Below are positions 8,915 to 19,613 of a DNA stretch of 64,000 nucleotides, one piece after another. The stretch is from assembly GCF_014119005.1 (NCBI RefSeq), contig NZ_JACGYX010000001.1:248001-312000 (forward strand), in the 5' to 3' direction. The stretch is from Psychrobacter sp. GP33. GTDB lineage: Bacteria > Pseudomonadota > Gammaproteobacteria > Pseudomonadales > Moraxellaceae. Within the stretch, counting starts at the first letter, position 1, and each line of letters begins with the position of its first letter. Made by a program: the position numbers and the translations under genes. The notes beneath the pieces are model-generated. The model searched no databases and was not told the DNA's origin. It worked only from the letters and a program-made list of their open reading frames with translations.

Positions 8915-10912
8915 ATGTCAGCTCCAATTAGCGAACGTAAATTAGCCAATGCCATCCGTGTATTATCATTTGATGCGGTTCAAAAAGCCAATTCTGGACA
9001 CCCTGGTGCACCGATGGGCATGGCGGATATTGCTGAAGTGTTGTGGCGTAAATTTTTAAAGCACAATCCAGCTAATCCAAGTTGGCACAATCGTGATCGC
9101 TTTGTATTATCGAACGGTCATGGCTCGATGCTTATTTACTCCTTGCTACATTTATCGGGCTATGACGTTAGCGTTGATGATTTAAAGAGCTTTCGCCAAT
9201 TGCATTCAAAAACTCCCGGTCACCCTGAGCTTGGCTACACCCCAGGTATTGAGACAACGACTGGCCCATTAGGACAAGGGATTGCCAACGCGATTGGTTT
9301 TGCCATTGCTGAGAAAACTTTAGCGGCGCAGTTTAATCGTGACGGACACAACATCGTTGACCACCATACTTATGCATTTTTAGGTGATGGTTGCTTGATG
9401 GAAGGCATCAGTCATGAAGTATGCTCGCTTGCGGGCACGCTAAAACTTGGCAAACTGGTCTTTTTCTACGATGACAACGGTATCTCTATCGACGGGGATG
9501 TCGACGGTTGGTTCACTGACGACACCCAAGCGCGTTTTGAAGCCTATGGTTGGCACGTTATTAAAGTAGACGGTCACGATGCCGAAGCCATTACCGCTGC
9601 TACTGCTGCAGCGATTTCTGAAAATACCAAGCCAAGCTTAATCATCTGTAAAACCACTATTGGCGCTGGTAGCCCGAACAAACAAGGTCTGGCGGCAAGT
9701 CATGGTGCGCCACTGGGTGATGACGAAATCGTTTTAACACGTGATGCGTTATCTTGGAAACATGCACCGTTTGAATTGGATGATGAAATCTATCAGGCAT
9801 GGGATGGCAAGCCTAAAGGTGAAGCGCAACAAAAGAACTGGGATGCTGACTTTGAGAATTACAAAAAAACCTATCCAGAACTGGCGAATGAGTTATTACG
9901 TCGCCTAAATGGTGAACTGCCAGCTGATTTTGATAAGCAAGCAGAAGCGTATATTCAGCAAACGCAAGAACAAGGCGGTGATGTTGCCAGCCGTAAAGCC
10001 AGCCAAAATGCGATTAATACCTTGCAGCCTTTATTACCAGAGCTTTTGGGCGGTTCAGCAGATTTAGCTGGTTCTAACTTAACGCTATTTAAAGGTGCAA
10101 AAGGCATCCAAGAAGACGACGCTGGGAATTATATTTATTACGGCGTCCGTGAATTTGGTATGACGGCAATTGCTAACGGTATTGCGCTGCATGGTGGCTT
10201 TATCCCTTATGTTGCGACGTTCCTGATGTTTATGGAATACGCACGTAATGCGGTACGTATGGGCGCGCTCATGAAGCAGCGCGTGATCCATGTCTACACG
10301 CATGACTCTATCGGTCTGGGTGAAGATGGACCAACGCATCAGCCGGTTGAGCAATTGACCAGCTTACGCACCACGCCAAATCTACGTACGTGGCGTCCTT
10401 GTGATGCAACCGAATCAGCAAGTGCTTGGGTTGAAGCCATCAAATCAGAAAATAACCCATCGGCATTGATTTTCAGTCGTCAAAGCTTGCCACATCAAAC
10501 ACGTGATGCAGAGCAAGTGGCTAATATCACTAAAGGTGGCTATGTGCTTGCTAAAGAACAAAGCGAGCTACAAGCGATTATCATCGCTACTGGTTCTGAA
10601 GTTGGTCTAGCTATGCAAGCGTATGACACGTTGAGCGCAAATGGCGTTGGCGTGCGTGTGGTTTCTATGCCTTGTGCTGAAATTTTTGTAGAGCAAGATG
10701 CGGATTATCGCGAGTCGGTATTGCCTGCCAATATTCGTGCCCGCGTAGCAGTAGAAGCCGCGCATGTGGATTACTGGTATAAGTTCGTAGGTCTTGATGG
10801 CAAAGTGATTGGCATGACCACTTACGGTGAGTCTGCACCGGCAGAACAGCTATATCAAGAGTTTGGTATTACTACTGATGCCGTGATTGAAGCGGTGAAT
10901 AGCTTGGTGTAA
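8915..10912 (+). CDS. tkt: Transketolase
   Basis: Transketolase moves two-carbon ketol units between sugar phosphates in the non-oxidative pentose phosphate pathway and yields erythrose-4-phosphate. It needs thiamine diphosphate and a divalent metal. The cofactor motif begins [18 protein letters not shown] and runs to [14 protein letters not shown]. Substrate motifs such as [17 protein letters not shown] and the C-terminal [22 protein letters not shown] end are intact. The 665 residues match E. coli TktA. AGGA precedes the ATG, and a strong terminator follows 25 bases after the stop. An Epd-like gene that may use erythrose-4-phosphate lies at 19614. Confidence 0.98.
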   Translation: MSAPISERKLANAIRVLSFDAVQKANSGHPGAPMGMADIAEVLWRKFLKHNPANPSWHNRDRFVLSNGHGSMLIYSLLHLSGYDVSVDDLKSFRQLHSKTPGHPELGYTPGIETTTGPLGQGIANAIGFAIAEKTLAAQFNRDGHNIVDHHTYAFLGDGCLMEGISHEVCSLAGTLKLGKLVFFYDDNGISIDGDVDGWFTDDTQARFEAYGWHVIKVDGHDAEAITAATAAAISENTKPSLIICKTTIGAGSPNKQGLAASHGAPLGDDEIVLTRDALSWKHAPFELDDEIYQAWDGKPKGEAQQKNWDADFENYKKTYPELANELLRRLNGELPADFDKQAEAYIQQTQEQGGDVASRKASQNAINTLQPLLPELLGGSADLAGSNLTLFKGAKGIQEDDAGNYIYYGVREFGMTAIANGIALHGGFIPYVATFLMFMEYARNAVRMGALMKQRVIHVYTHDSIGLGEDGPTHQPVEQLTSLRTTPNLRTWRPCDATESASAWVEAIKSENNPSALIFSRQSLPHQTRDAEQVANITKGGYVLAKEQSELQAIIIATGSEVGLAMQAYDTLSANGVGVRVVSMPCAEIFVEQDADYRESVLPANIRARVAVEAAHVDYWYKFVGLDGKVIGMTTYGESAPAEQLYQEFGITTDAVIEAVNSLV

Positions 10913-10937
10913 TTAGACCTCGCTCAGTTTTAAAATT

Positions 10938-10977
10938 AAAAAAAGAGTTGCTAGAATTTCTAGCAACTCTTTTTTTA
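10938..10977 (+). terminator. Terminator of tkt
   Basis: The arms AAGAGTTGCTAGAA and TTCTAGCAACTCTT are nearly perfectly complementary and run into seven Ts. The A-run on the left would also let it work in reverse. Confidence 0.9.
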
Positions 10978-11150
10978 GTCTCGCTATTATCCATAACGTT
11001 ATTGTAATCCGTAGGATAGCTACTCTAATCAAAGCTAAGATGCGCCACAGGACGACTATTGTATGGTAGATTAAGTTCAGCGTAGTTTTTAGTCTTATTG
11101 ATGCGTGGAGCCTACTCTATAAATTTAAAATTCATACTACCGGAGATATT

Positions 11151-11777
11151 ATGATTTGGCTTGTTTCTATTGGTGTAATCATATTATTACTTTTTTTATA
11201 TCAAGCTTATGAAAATAGTAAAAAAGCTAAAGCTGAGGAAAAAGCGAACGTAAACTTTAATATTTTCCTAGCAAATAATCATGAGGACATTGAGTATGCG
11301 AGTTTTGATTTAGCTAAATATTCTCAAAGTGGAGTTTGGAAAACAAGATTATCGGTGGATGAGGTTTATATGAATAAGGCAAAACATCCAAAGATTAAAA
11401 AAGTCATAGACGATTCTGAAAAAGCGGGATTTGGAAGTTATTGGATTTCTGAAAAATTATCTTCAGAAGCGAGCAGAATAAGGGACAAATCCTTCAAGAT
11501 TTTTTTAGAAAATAATCGGCATGATTTAGATGAGGCTTTAGGCTATCTAATATCTATTAAAGAGAGTTTTATAGGAGGGGTTTGTCATACATTTGAAATT
11601 GAAGAAGCCACAAAAAGTTGTGAAATAATCGCTCAACTAAATGTGAAGGCAAGTAAGAGTGTTTTTCCAAATGAGATGTTATACGATTATATCGGAGAAA
11701 TAACTAACAAGAAATTAGAGACTATGAAAATTGAGAATGATGATGAGTTTGATATTTTTGTTAAATACAAAATATAG
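11151..11777 (+). CDS. Unknown membrane-anchored protein
   Basis: A 208-residue protein of no family I recognise. Residues 1-18 (MIWLVSIGVIILLLFLYQ) are one transmembrane helix, followed by a Lys/Ala/Glu-rich stalk and a soluble, mostly helical domain with an internal near-repeat: FNIFLANNHEDIE at about 36 and FKIFLENNRHDLDEAL at about 120. That suggests two copies of a small motif. GGAG lies seven bases before ATG 11151. Codon use is more AT-rich than in tkt or serS, which hints at recent acquisition. It is flanked by the tkt terminator and, downstream, a decayed look-alike of that terminator. Confidence 0.7.
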   Translation: MIWLVSIGVIILLLFLYQAYENSKKAKAEEKANVNFNIFLANNHEDIEYASFDLAKYSQSGVWKTRLSVDEVYMNKAKHPKIKKVIDDSEKAGFGSYWISEKLSSEASRIRDKSFKIFLENNRHDLDEALGYLISIKESFIGGVCHTFEIEEATKSCEIIAQLNVKASKSVFPNEMLYDYIGEITNKKLETMKIENDDEFDIFVKYKI

Positions 11778-12168
11778 CAAGTTTATGATAGGTTACGCCT
11801 TATTGTCATTCTTTACGAGAACTTGGGCAAGTTTAACGCTACCCTATACTAAATATAATATTTTTGTCAAAATATGATTATTACAAACTTAAAGTTTCTT
11901 ACTGAAGGTTAGCGAAGTAACAGCAAATTACTGATACAAGCAAAAGGTTGCGATACCACCGAGGTATGAGGCGTGAGTAAAATCATTAAAGAGAAACCGA
12001 CCCATGCCGTGCATATTTCCCTACTTATAAAGCACTCATATTTAGAGGCTAATCTTTTGCCTTTTCCTAACCTGTAGAATAACCAAACCCCAAAACAAAA
12101 AAAGAGCAGCTAGAATTCTAACTGATCTTCTTCTTTGATATTTTTTATTAGTATTTTTAATGGTAAAA
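11778..12168. other. Gene-free region with a decayed terminator-like sequence
   Basis: No credible gene lies in these 391 bases. At about 12097-12135 the string AAAAAAAGAGCAGCTAGAAT resembles the left arm of the tkt terminator, but the right arm no longer pairs. It may be an eroded duplicate. It sits just past the YceI stop on the minus strand and would be poor as a terminator now. Confidence 0.4.
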
Positions 12169-12768
12169 TTAGCTGGCAGCAATCAGATTTCCCGTGATAT
12201 CAAGCGGTATCATATTGCCGACAACTTTTGGAAACGCAGTCACACCATAGGTATATCTATCGATAATACCTGTTGCACGGAATTTTAACGTGGGCTTTTT
12301 AGTCACTGGGTCAGTTTCGACATTAGCCAGCGTGACTCTCACTGTCAATGGTTTCGTCTTTCCTAATACTGTAAAATTACCCGTCACGTTTGCTTCTTTA
12401 TCATTAATCATGCTGACTTTTTTTGATACAAAGGTCATCGTAGGATACTGTGCAGTATTTAACAGCTCTTTTCGGCGCAAAAACGAGTTTCTTAACTTTC
12501 CGCCAGCATCTACACTATTGGTACTCACCACAAAATTAATAGTAGTGCTCGTTGGGTCTTTCATATCATAATTAATAGTGCCATCAACCTTATTAAACTG
12601 ACCTTCTACGGTCCCACTTCCTAAATACGCTACCTTAAAATCCACATTAGTTTTTGGTACATCTAGTTTCCATTTTTGCGGCGCAGCGGCGGTGCTGATA
12701 ACGGGGACGGTGAGCAGCAAAGAGCTACTTAGAGTAATGGCAAGTAAAGGGCGGGCAAGTAACATCAT
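12169..12768 (-). CDS. Periplasmic YceI-family lipid-binding protein
   Basis: YceI-like proteins are beta-barrel, lipocalin-like periplasmic proteins that bind polyprenyl or amphipathic ligands. A signal peptide is evident (hydrophobic core LLAITLSSSLLLTVPVI, likely cleavage near residue 29 after AAA). The mature part shows the family landmarks: WKLDVPKTNVDFKVAYLG, GQFNKVDGTINYD, an S-V-D segment, a PTMTFVSKKV strand, TGNFTVLGKTKPLTVRV and a closing PLDITGNLIA. At 199 residues the length is normal. An alternative start is the second codon, also Met. The role here cannot be fixed by context. Confidence 0.9.
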   Translation of the reverse strand: MMLLARPLLAITLSSSLLLTVPVISTAAAPQKWKLDVPKTNVDFKVAYLGSGTVEGQFNKVDGTINYDMKDPTSTTINFVVSTNSVDAGGKLRNSFLRRKELLNTAQYPTMTFVSKKVSMINDKEANVTGNFTVLGKTKPLTVRVTLANVETDPVTKKPTLKFRATGIIDRYTYGVTAFPKVVGNMIPLDITGNLIAAS

Positions 12769-13057
12769 AATATTAATCCAAGAACTAAAGGAGGGTACGT
12801 GCTGGTATGGCGCGTCTGTGATTATCGTCGATTATTAATAGAATATAGGATAAACGAATCATCATAAATATGAATGGTTGCTATAGATGTGTCAGTGGTT
12901 ATATAACTAATCGCACATGACATTTTTTAAAACAATTGTTTATGATACCATTTTACAAATGATGAGAGGCAGTAAAAAATGATGAGCGTATCCGTTTTTA
13001 TTGTTATACCAAAATCTTATTCCATCCAATAGCTATCTTCCTAATTGAGATAGTTTC

Positions 13058-14038
13058 ATGTCCCTGATGTCCAATTTTAAAGGCTTCGTAGGCGAGACCG
13101 TTATCAATCTTGTCACGTGGTTGATGCTTGATAAAAAGACTTACCATCGCCTAAATAATATTACCTTGCCGCTAGCCAATGGCGGCAGTACTCAGATTGA
13201 CCATGTTATCGTCTCCATCTATGGCATCTTTGTTATTGAAACCAAGCACTATAAAGGTTGGATATTTGGCAGTGAACGACAAGCGCAGTGGACGCAATCA
13301 ATAATGGGTCGGAAATATAAATTCCAAAATCCACTACGCCAAAATTATCTCCATATTAAAACCTTAGCCGAATTATTAACGCTGGATATGTATTATTTTC
13401 ATTCCATGATTGTCTTTATCGGTGAATGTAAGCTAAAAACCAGCGATAAGCTGCCAAAAAATGTGATGAAAAGTGGTATGGTCACCTATATCAAAGACAA
13501 GCAAAATATACTCTTAACCGAAGCAGACGTTCAGTCGATTGTTGAGCAGATAGAAACCAATCGCTTTGCTAAATCTTGGCGAACCAACAGACAGCATAAA
13601 GCCTATTTGAAAAATAAGCATAGCGATGCAGGTAATCAGCTAAAGAACATACCGGTAAAAGGTTTAAATGCTAAGCCAATTGCGGGCTTAAAGGCTATCC
13701 CAAAAGTACAAGTTGCGTTTAAGCCAAAAGAAGTTAATCGATGTTCTGGACAAGTCGAACAAGATAAGTCACCGATAGATTATTTTACCAATGATAACTT
13801 TATGGATAATGGCGTTTTTATCACGCCATTTGCCCTTGCTGAAGTAGAGCCTATTAATAATGAAAATTTCGTTACTGAGCCAGTGAACCATCCTACTATT
13901 TCTACTAGTATTCCTGCTTGTCCAAAATGCAATGGTGAGATGATTGAGCGTATTGCTAAAAAAGGCGCACGGCAAGGTCAGGTATTTTTTAGCTGCACGC
14001 AATTTCCTAAATGCTGGGGAATCGTGAATATTAATTAG
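13058..14038 (+). CDS. NERD nuclease-related domain protein with C-terminal zinc ribbon
   Basis: The N-terminal 110 residues are a NERD domain, a family related to nucleases. Visible landmarks are FVGETVINLVTW, then QIDHVIVSIYGIFVIETKHYKGWIFG with the core Asp and the E-T-K triplet, and NPLRQNY. A low-complexity Lys/Asn linker (about 185-285) leads to a topoisomerase-type zinc ribbon with Cys288, Cys291, Cys313 and Cys319. The combination suggests a DNA- or RNA-acting enzyme, but no substrate is known. MSLMSN offers two nearby starts; GAGA before the first is acceptable. It stands alone on the plus strand. Confidence 0.85.
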   Translation: MSLMSNFKGFVGETVINLVTWLMLDKKTYHRLNNITLPLANGGSTQIDHVIVSIYGIFVIETKHYKGWIFGSERQAQWTQSIMGRKYKFQNPLRQNYLHIKTLAELLTLDMYYFHSMIVFIGECKLKTSDKLPKNVMKSGMVTYIKDKQNILLTEADVQSIVEQIETNRFAKSWRTNRQHKAYLKNKHSDAGNQLKNIPVKGLNAKPIAGLKAIPKVQVAFKPKEVNRCSGQVEQDKSPIDYFTNDNFMDNGVFITPFALAEVEPINNENFVTEPVNHPTISTSIPACPKCNGEMIERIAKKGARQGQVFFSCTQFPKCWGIVNIN

Positions 14039-14075
14039 CGAATGAGTAGTATGAGTGATGACTAAATACTGTTAT

Positions 14076-14408
14076 TCAGTCTTTAACCGCGCATATCTCA
14101 GAGCGCACAATAAAGCGTTTACCTTCGGGTATTTCTAAAGAGAAGCTAGCACCGCGCCCGTTGACCACATCAATGGTTAAATCGGTATGTTGCCACAGCT
14201 TGTATTGCGCAACTCCCATATAAAACGGACAACCTGCCAGATCACCGATGAGTACATCTTGACCGCCCACTTTAAACTCGCCTAATGGATAACACATGGG
14301 AGAGCTGCCATCACAGCAGCCACCTGATTGATGGAACATTAACTCGCCATGTTTGGATTTTAGTAATTCTATCAGCGCTTTACAGGATTCCGTAGCTGTG
14401 AGTTTCAT
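14076..14408 (-). CDS. DUF779 protein, acetaldehyde dehydrogenase-associated
   Basis: A 110-residue protein matching DUF779, a family typically next to aldehyde dehydrogenases of the AldB/ExaC type. Conserved strings are FHQSGGCCDGSSPMCYP (Cys pair and third Cys), IGDLAGCPFYMG and LWQHTDLTIDVV. The clustered cysteines suggest metal or redox chemistry, but the activity is not established. It is the last of three minus-strand genes with adhP and the aldehyde dehydrogenase. A hairpin at 14472-14532 lies between adhP and this gene, so expression may be reduced or separate. Confidence 0.9.
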   Translation of the reverse strand: MKLTATESCKALIELLKSKHGELMFHQSGGCCDGSSPMCYPLGEFKVGGQDVLIGDLAGCPFYMGVAQYKLWQHTDLTIDVVNGRGASFSLEIPEGKRFIVRSEICAVKD

Positions 14409-14471
14409 CTCGTACTCCTTATTATTAAGATTTTTATCTTATTAAAAATAAGTATTCTATATAGAAATAAA

Positions 14472-14532
14472 AAAGGTCGTATCCTAATCAATCACATGAG
14501 TAGTAACATGTGGCTGAAGATGATACGACCTA
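14472..14532 (-). terminator. Long stem-loop between adhP and the DUF779 gene
   Basis: Outer arms GGTCGTATC (14475-14483) and GATACGACC (14522-14530) are perfect complements. An inner pair CACATG/CATGTG (14493-14498, 14507-14512) gives a two-tier stem. On the minus strand it is followed by TTTTTTATTTC, as in an intrinsic terminator. It may act as a partial terminator or processing site, since DUF779 follows 64 bases on. Confidence 0.7.
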
Positions 14533-14574
14533 TCATTGATGATTAAGCGTACGAATCACCAAGCTATCATATCG

Positions 14575-15603
14575 CTACATACTGTAGTCGATTACAATGC
14601 GACCTTCGATTTTGCCTTGACGCATACGCTCAAAGATATCATTGATATTCTCTAACGGTTCAGCGGTGACAGTCGCTTTTACTTTGCCTGCTGCTGCCAT
14701 ATTCAATGACTCTTGTAAGTCGAGTCGTGTACCAACGATTGAGCCACGGATGGTAATACCGTTCAGAACAGTATCAAAAATCGATACTGGGAAATCGCCT
14801 GTTGGTAGACCATTAAAGACCACCGTACCACCACGTCTTACCATACTCAGCGCTTGATCGAATGCTATAGAGGACACGGCTGTGACGAGCACGCCATGAG
14901 CACCGCCAATCTCTTTTTTTAGATACTCGCCAGGATCCGTGTTTTTAGCATTAACAGTGACGGTAGCGCCTAACTTTTTGGCAAAGGCAAGTTTTTCATC
15001 ATCGATATCTACAGCGGCAACGTTTAGGCCCATAGCAATCGCATACTGTACGGCCATATGACCCAGTCCGCCGATACCTGAGATGACGACCCAATCACCC
15101 GGACGGGCTTCGGTCATTTTAAGGCCTTTATACACCGTAACGCCTGCACATAAAACGGGTGCAATTTCAATGGAATCAACACTCTCAGGGATAATGCCGA
15201 CATAGTTGGCATTGGCCAGAACATATTCTGCAAAACTACCGTTAACCGAATAGCCAGAGTTTTGTTGGCTTTCACATAAAGTTTCCCAACCGCCTAAACA
15301 ATGAGTACAGTGACCACAGGCAGAATAGAGCCAAGCAACGCCAACTCTGTCGCCTTCTTTGACATGGGTCACGCCTTCGCCAACAGCTGTTATCAAGCCT
15401 ACGCCTTCGTGTCCAGGGATAAATGGTGGGCTAGGTTTTACTGGCCAGTCTCCTTCAACCGCATGTAAGTCTGTATGACAAACACCTGAAGCTTGCATCT
15501 TAACCAAAATCTCGCCAGCACCTGGAGTAGGAATATCTACCTCTTCGATTTGTAAAGGCTGACCAAACTCATGTAATACCGCAGCTTTCATTTTGTTACT
15601 CAT
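14575..15603 (-). CDS. adhP: Zinc-dependent alcohol dehydrogenase, AdhP type
   Basis: A medium-chain alcohol dehydrogenase that interconverts ethanol or other primary alcohols and aldehydes with NAD. Catalytic zinc ligands are visible as Cys42 (GVCHTD), His65-Glu66 (GHEG) and Cys152 (VLCAG). The structural zinc site has Cys96, Cys99, Cys102 and Cys110. The nucleotide-binding turn is [11 protein letters not shown] (176 onward). The 342 residues match AdhP of E. coli and Acinetobacter. It lies 123 bases downstream of the aldehyde dehydrogenase on the same strand, making a two-step alcohol-to-acid module. No dedicated regulator gene is adjacent. Confidence 0.95.
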   Translation of the reverse strand: MSNKMKAAVLHEFGQPLQIEEVDIPTPGAGEILVKMQASGVCHTDLHAVEGDWPVKPSPPFIPGHEGVGLITAVGEGVTHVKEGDRVGVAWLYSACGHCTHCLGGWETLCESQQNSGYSVNGSFAEYVLANANYVGIIPESVDSIEIAPVLCAGVTVYKGLKMTEARPGDWVVISGIGGLGHMAVQYAIAMGLNVAAVDIDDEKLAFAKKLGATVTVNAKNTDPGEYLKKEIGGAHGVLVTAVSSIAFDQALSMVRRGGTVVFNGLPTGDFPVSIFDTVLNGITIRGSIVGTRLDLQESLNMAAAGKVKATVTAEPLENINDIFERMRQGKIEGRIVIDYSM

Positions 15604-15726
15604 GATAGTACTCCAGTTGTTTTCTTTCAGTTTAAGTGACTATGTTAAGAGACTAAGTTAAATGATTAAGAAACTTCTAAGCTATAACTTCATGACGCTG
15701 TAAATAAAATCCTGCAAACAAATATC

Positions 15727-17253
15727 TTAGAAAAAGCCCATTGCTTTGGTGCTATAAGACACCAGCATGTTTTTGGTTTGCTGATAATGATTGAGCATCA
15801 TCAGATGATTTTCACGACCAATACCCGACTGCTTATAACCGCCAAATGCAGCATGCGCTGGATAATGATGATAGCAATTGGTCCAAACTCGACCGGCTTT
15901 AATGCCGCGACCGAAGCGGTAAGCACGATTGCCATTACGTGTCCATACGCCAGCACCAAGCCCGTATAGTGTATCGTTTGCGATGGTCATGGCTTCTTCG
16001 TCATCTTTAAAAGTAGTGACAGCGAGTACGGGACCAAAGATTTCTTCTTGGAACACGCGCATATCGTTTGTACCTTCGAAGATAGTCGGCTGGACGTAAA
16101 AGCCTTCTGTGATGTCGCCATCGTGCTTAGCTTGTTCACCGCCAACGAGCACTTTAGCGCCTTCTTTTTTACCGATATCGAGATAAGAGAGGATTTTCTC
16201 TAATTGATCAGAGCTGGCTTGTGCGCCCACCATGGTATCAGTATCAAGTGGATTGCCTAATTTAATGGCTTCTACACGGGCGATACAACGTTTTATAAAT
16301 TCCTCATAAATGCTTTCGTGTACTAAGGCGCGTGAAGGAGAGGTACAGACTTCGCCTTGGTTGAAGGCAAACATCACCAAGCCTTCGATGGCTTTATCCA
16401 AGAAATCATCATCTTCATCCATAATATCAGCGAAGAAGATATTAGGACTTTTACCACCAAGCTCTAACGTCACCGGAATAATATTTTCACTGGCGTATTG
16501 CATGATAAGACGACCCGTTGTAGTCTCACCAGTAAAGGCGATTTTATTAATGCGTGGATTAGAGGCGAGTGGTTTACCTGCTTCAACGCCAAAACCATTC
16601 ACCACGTTAAGTACGCCTTTAGGCAAAATATCAGCCGCACCAATGATATCTAACATATATAAGATAGAAGCAGGGGTTTGCTCAGCAGGCTTGAGAATGA
16701 CGCAGTTACCAGCAGCAAGTGCAGGGGCGAGTTTCCACATCGCCATTAAAATAGGAAAGTTCCAAGGAATGATTTGTCCGACAACGCCTAGTGGCTCATG
16801 GAAATGATAAGCGACGGTGTCTTCATCGATTTGGCTAATACCGCCTTCTTGAGCGCGAATAACACCAGCAAAATAACGCAGATGATCGACCGCTAATGGA
16901 ATATCAGCAGCAAGGGTTTCACGTACTGGTTTGCCATTCTCATAGCATTCAGCGATAGCGATTTTTTCAAGATTGGCTTCCATGCTATCGGCAAGTTTAA
17001 GTAATATATTCGAGCGTTCAGTGACACTGGTTTTACCCCAAGCGTCTTTTGCCGCATGCGCTGCATCTAGAGCTATTTCGATATCGGCAGCTTTAGAGCG
17101 TGCCACCTGACAGATAATTTTTCCATTGGTCGGACTAGGATTATCAAAATATTCACCATCAATGGGAGCGACCCACTCGCCATTAATAAAGTTATCGTAT
17201 TTTTCGCGGAATTGTACCGGACTGTTTTCAGTATTTGGGTTGGCATATAACAT
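15727..17253 (-). CDS. NAD-dependent aldehyde dehydrogenase, AldB/ExaC type
   Basis: It oxidises acetaldehyde and related aldehydes to acids. The ALDH catalytic set is complete: Asn165 (IPWNFP), Lys188 (ILKPAEQTP), Glu264 (TLELGGKSP) and nucleophile Cys303 (GEVCTSPS). The N-terminus YDNFINGEW and the C-terminal [15 protein letters not shown] are typical of the AldB/ExaC/ChnE group. At 508 residues the length is normal. It is the first gene of the minus-strand module with adhP and DUF779. The pairing with DUF779 favours acetaldehyde as substrate; this is inference from family context. Confidence 0.94.
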   Translation of the reverse strand: MLYANPNTENSPVQFREKYDNFINGEWVAPIDGEYFDNPSPTNGKIICQVARSKAADIEIALDAAHAAKDAWGKTSVTERSNILLKLADSMEANLEKIAIAECYENGKPVRETLAADIPLAVDHLRYFAGVIRAQEGGISQIDEDTVAYHFHEPLGVVGQIIPWNFPILMAMWKLAPALAAGNCVILKPAEQTPASILYMLDIIGAADILPKGVLNVVNGFGVEAGKPLASNPRINKIAFTGETTTGRLIMQYASENIIPVTLELGGKSPNIFFADIMDEDDDFLDKAIEGLVMFAFNQGEVCTSPSRALVHESIYEEFIKRCIARVEAIKLGNPLDTDTMVGAQASSDQLEKILSYLDIGKKEGAKVLVGGEQAKHDGDITEGFYVQPTIFEGTNDMRVFQEEIFGPVLAVTTFKDDEEAMTIANDTLYGLGAGVWTRNGNRAYRFGRGIKAGRVWTNCYHHYPAHAAFGGYKQSGIGRENHLMMLNHYQQTKNMLVSYSTKAMGFF

Positions 17254-17537
17254 GAACGATTCCTTGTTGTGATGTGATTTAGCTATGCTACTTATTAAGG
17301 GAATATCTGATCTTCCTAATCTTGATACCCACTTAATCCTACTGAGATTTTGTTGGGAATGCTAGTTAAGTTTGATAGCAGTTTGTAACTGCTTATATAA
17401 CTTTAAGTTATATCTCGGTATGGCGTTAAAGTCGTTTGCAATGGCAAGCGAGCTGTTATAATTGTTCTTAAGTATTTTTAACGACTATCGTTATTCATCT
17501 CATTTTTTCTTCTTATCTTATTGGTTGGTTTGGATAT

Positions 17538-19448
17538 ATGCGTCAATCTTCTGCTCTTGATATTCTAAAAACAGGTCAAAACGTCTTTTTGACGGGTTCA
17601 GCAGGTTCAGGTAAGACCTATACCCTTAACCAATATATCAATTATCTGCGCGCGCGCCGTGTGCCCGTTGCCGTCACCGCAAGTACCGGTATTGCTGCGA
17701 CACATATGAATGGCACGACCATTCATAGCTGGTCGGGTATCGGTATTAAGGATGAGCTGAGCGAGCGTGATTTGACCAATCTTGCTCGTAAACAGTTTTT
17801 AGCAGACCGGCTTAAAGACACTGCGGTGCTGGTTATCGATGAGATATCGATGCTGCATGCCAAGCAGCTTAATGTCGTTAATGAAGTGCTCAAACACGTG
17901 CGCAAAAGTCCGTTAGCGTTTGGCGGTATTCAAGTGGTGGTCGCAGGAGACTTTTTTCAGTTACCACCGATTGGTAGTCGTGGTGAGAGCAATCGTGAGA
18001 AGTTTGCATTTATGTCGCAAGCATGGCTCGATGCTGGCTTTCATATTTGTTATCTGAGTGAGCAACATCGTCAGGTAAGCGAAGAGGCAAATGGCGGAAT
18101 TGATTTAGATGATATTTTGAATCAAATTCGCCGTCAAGAAGTGAGTTTTGAATCGATTGCCGCCCTTGAAAACACCTTTAACCAAGATATTGATATCAAA
18201 CGCACGCGCCTATATACCCATAATCTCAACGTCAATAAAATTAATGATACAGAGCTTGCCGATTTAAAAGGCGAAACGATGCGTTTTGATGCCACTTTGA
18301 ACGGTGATACTAAACTGGTTGAAACTCTAAAAAAGACCGTGCGTACCCAAGACGAACTTATCTTAAAAGTTGGCGCAAAAGTAATGTTTATTAAAAATAA
18401 TACTGAACTTGGCGTCTCTAACGGCACAATGGGCGAACTCGTTGGCTTTGCTGCAGTAAAAGTAGAAGACGATAGTAATAAAAGTGATGCTTTAATCGAT
18501 GATGACGCAAACACGGACATTAAATCTAAAGCAAAAGCAGACAAAAAAGAAAAGTCAAAAGATAAAAAGAAAGTAGCAATCACTAAAAAAATGCCAGTCG
18601 TCAGATTAAATACAGGGCGTGAAGTGGTGGCTGAACCGGAAGAGTGGATTATTGAAGATGAGCATGGCGAGGTGCTGGCAAGTTACGAGCAAGTGCCGCT
18701 GTGCTTGGCATGGGCGATTACTATCCACAAATCACAGGGCATGACCCTTGATGCCGCTGAGATTGATTTATCGCGCACCTTTGAGCTGGGGCAAGGTTAT
18801 GTGGCGCTGTCACGGCTTAAATCGCTAGCAGGTTTACAGCTGCTCGGTATGAACGATATGAGCTTACAGCTAGACCCTCTGGCACGCGGTGCGGACAAGC
18901 GCTTTTTGGTACTTTCCGATGAAGCTGATGCCAATTATGCGATGCTTGATGAAAAAAGCATGAAGCAAGAACATGATAACTTTATCTTAAAATCAGGTGG
19001 CACTTTGAGTAAATCAGTCATTGACGCCTATGCCAGCTTACAAAAAAAGCGCCGCGAACAGCAATTAGCACAGCAAAATAAAAAACAGAAACTGGGCAAT
19101 CAAATCGCCGATAAATCCGCAAGCACTTTACTTGCCACGCGGTTATTATTAGAAGAAAGCTTGAGCATTGCAGAGATTGCCGAATCGCGTGGACTTGCAC
19201 AATCGACCATTATGCGCCATATTAGTGATTTGAAACGTCAAGATCCCAGCCTTGCTTGTGATCATCTGCGCCCTGATGCGGCGGTAATGACTGCCGTTGG
19301 CAATGCTTATGTAGCGATTAAAGTCGCGAACAATCCCAATGACTTTGCTGATGATGGCAATATTAAAATCAAGCCCATCTATGAGCATCTGAAACAAACG
19401 CTGGATTACAACGCCATACGTTTGGCACTGATTTTTATCACTCCTTAG
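17538..19448 (+). CDS. PIF1-like DNA helicase with C-terminal helix-turn-helix
   Basis: A superfamily 1 helicase of the Pif1/RecD-like group. The Walker A is GSAGSGKT (20-27), followed by TASTGIAATHMNGTTIHSW, Walker B DEIS (101-104) and AGDFFQLPP. The C-terminal helicase box is AITIHKSQGMTLDAAEIDLS, followed by GQGYVALSRL. Between motifs lies a highly charged Asp/Lys insert (about residues 311-350). The last 120 residues hold a winged helix/HTH of the helicase-associated type (SLSIAEIAESRGLAQSTIMRHI). Pif1 enzymes unwind G-quadruplexes and stalled forks. No operon partner is seen. Confidence 0.92.
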   Translation: MRQSSALDILKTGQNVFLTGSAGSGKTYTLNQYINYLRARRVPVAVTASTGIAATHMNGTTIHSWSGIGIKDELSERDLTNLARKQFLADRLKDTAVLVIDEISMLHAKQLNVVNEVLKHVRKSPLAFGGIQVVVAGDFFQLPPIGSRGESNREKFAFMSQAWLDAGFHICYLSEQHRQVSEEANGGIDLDDILNQIRRQEVSFESIAALENTFNQDIDIKRTRLYTHNLNVNKINDTELADLKGETMRFDATLNGDTKLVETLKKTVRTQDELILKVGAKVMFIKNNTELGVSNGTMGELVGFAAVKVEDDSNKSDALIDDDANTDIKSKAKADKKEKSKDKKKVAITKKMPVVRLNTGREVVAEPEEWIIEDEHGEVLASYEQVPLCLAWAITIHKSQGMTLDAAEIDLSRTFELGQGYVALSRLKSLAGLQLLGMNDMSLQLDPLARGADKRFLVLSDEADANYAMLDEKSMKQEHDNFILKSGGTLSKSVIDAYASLQKKRREQQLAQQNKKQKLGNQIADKSASTLLATRLLLEESLSIAEIAESRGLAQSTIMRHISDLKRQDPSLACDHLRPDAAVMTAVGNAYVAIKVANNPNDFADDGNIKIKPIYEHLKQTLDYNAIRLALIFITP

Positions 19449-19613
19449 ATGGTGATAAAAATATACCATGCTATGCTATAACGAATGCTATAAACCGCAC
19501 ACAATGACTAAAAATTTATAAGCATGTTGCGATCAGCATGCTTAACCTCTTGCTCTTATCTCTCATATGCCACTCGCATACCCTAATTTCCACATGGATA
19601 GTGATACTTCTTT

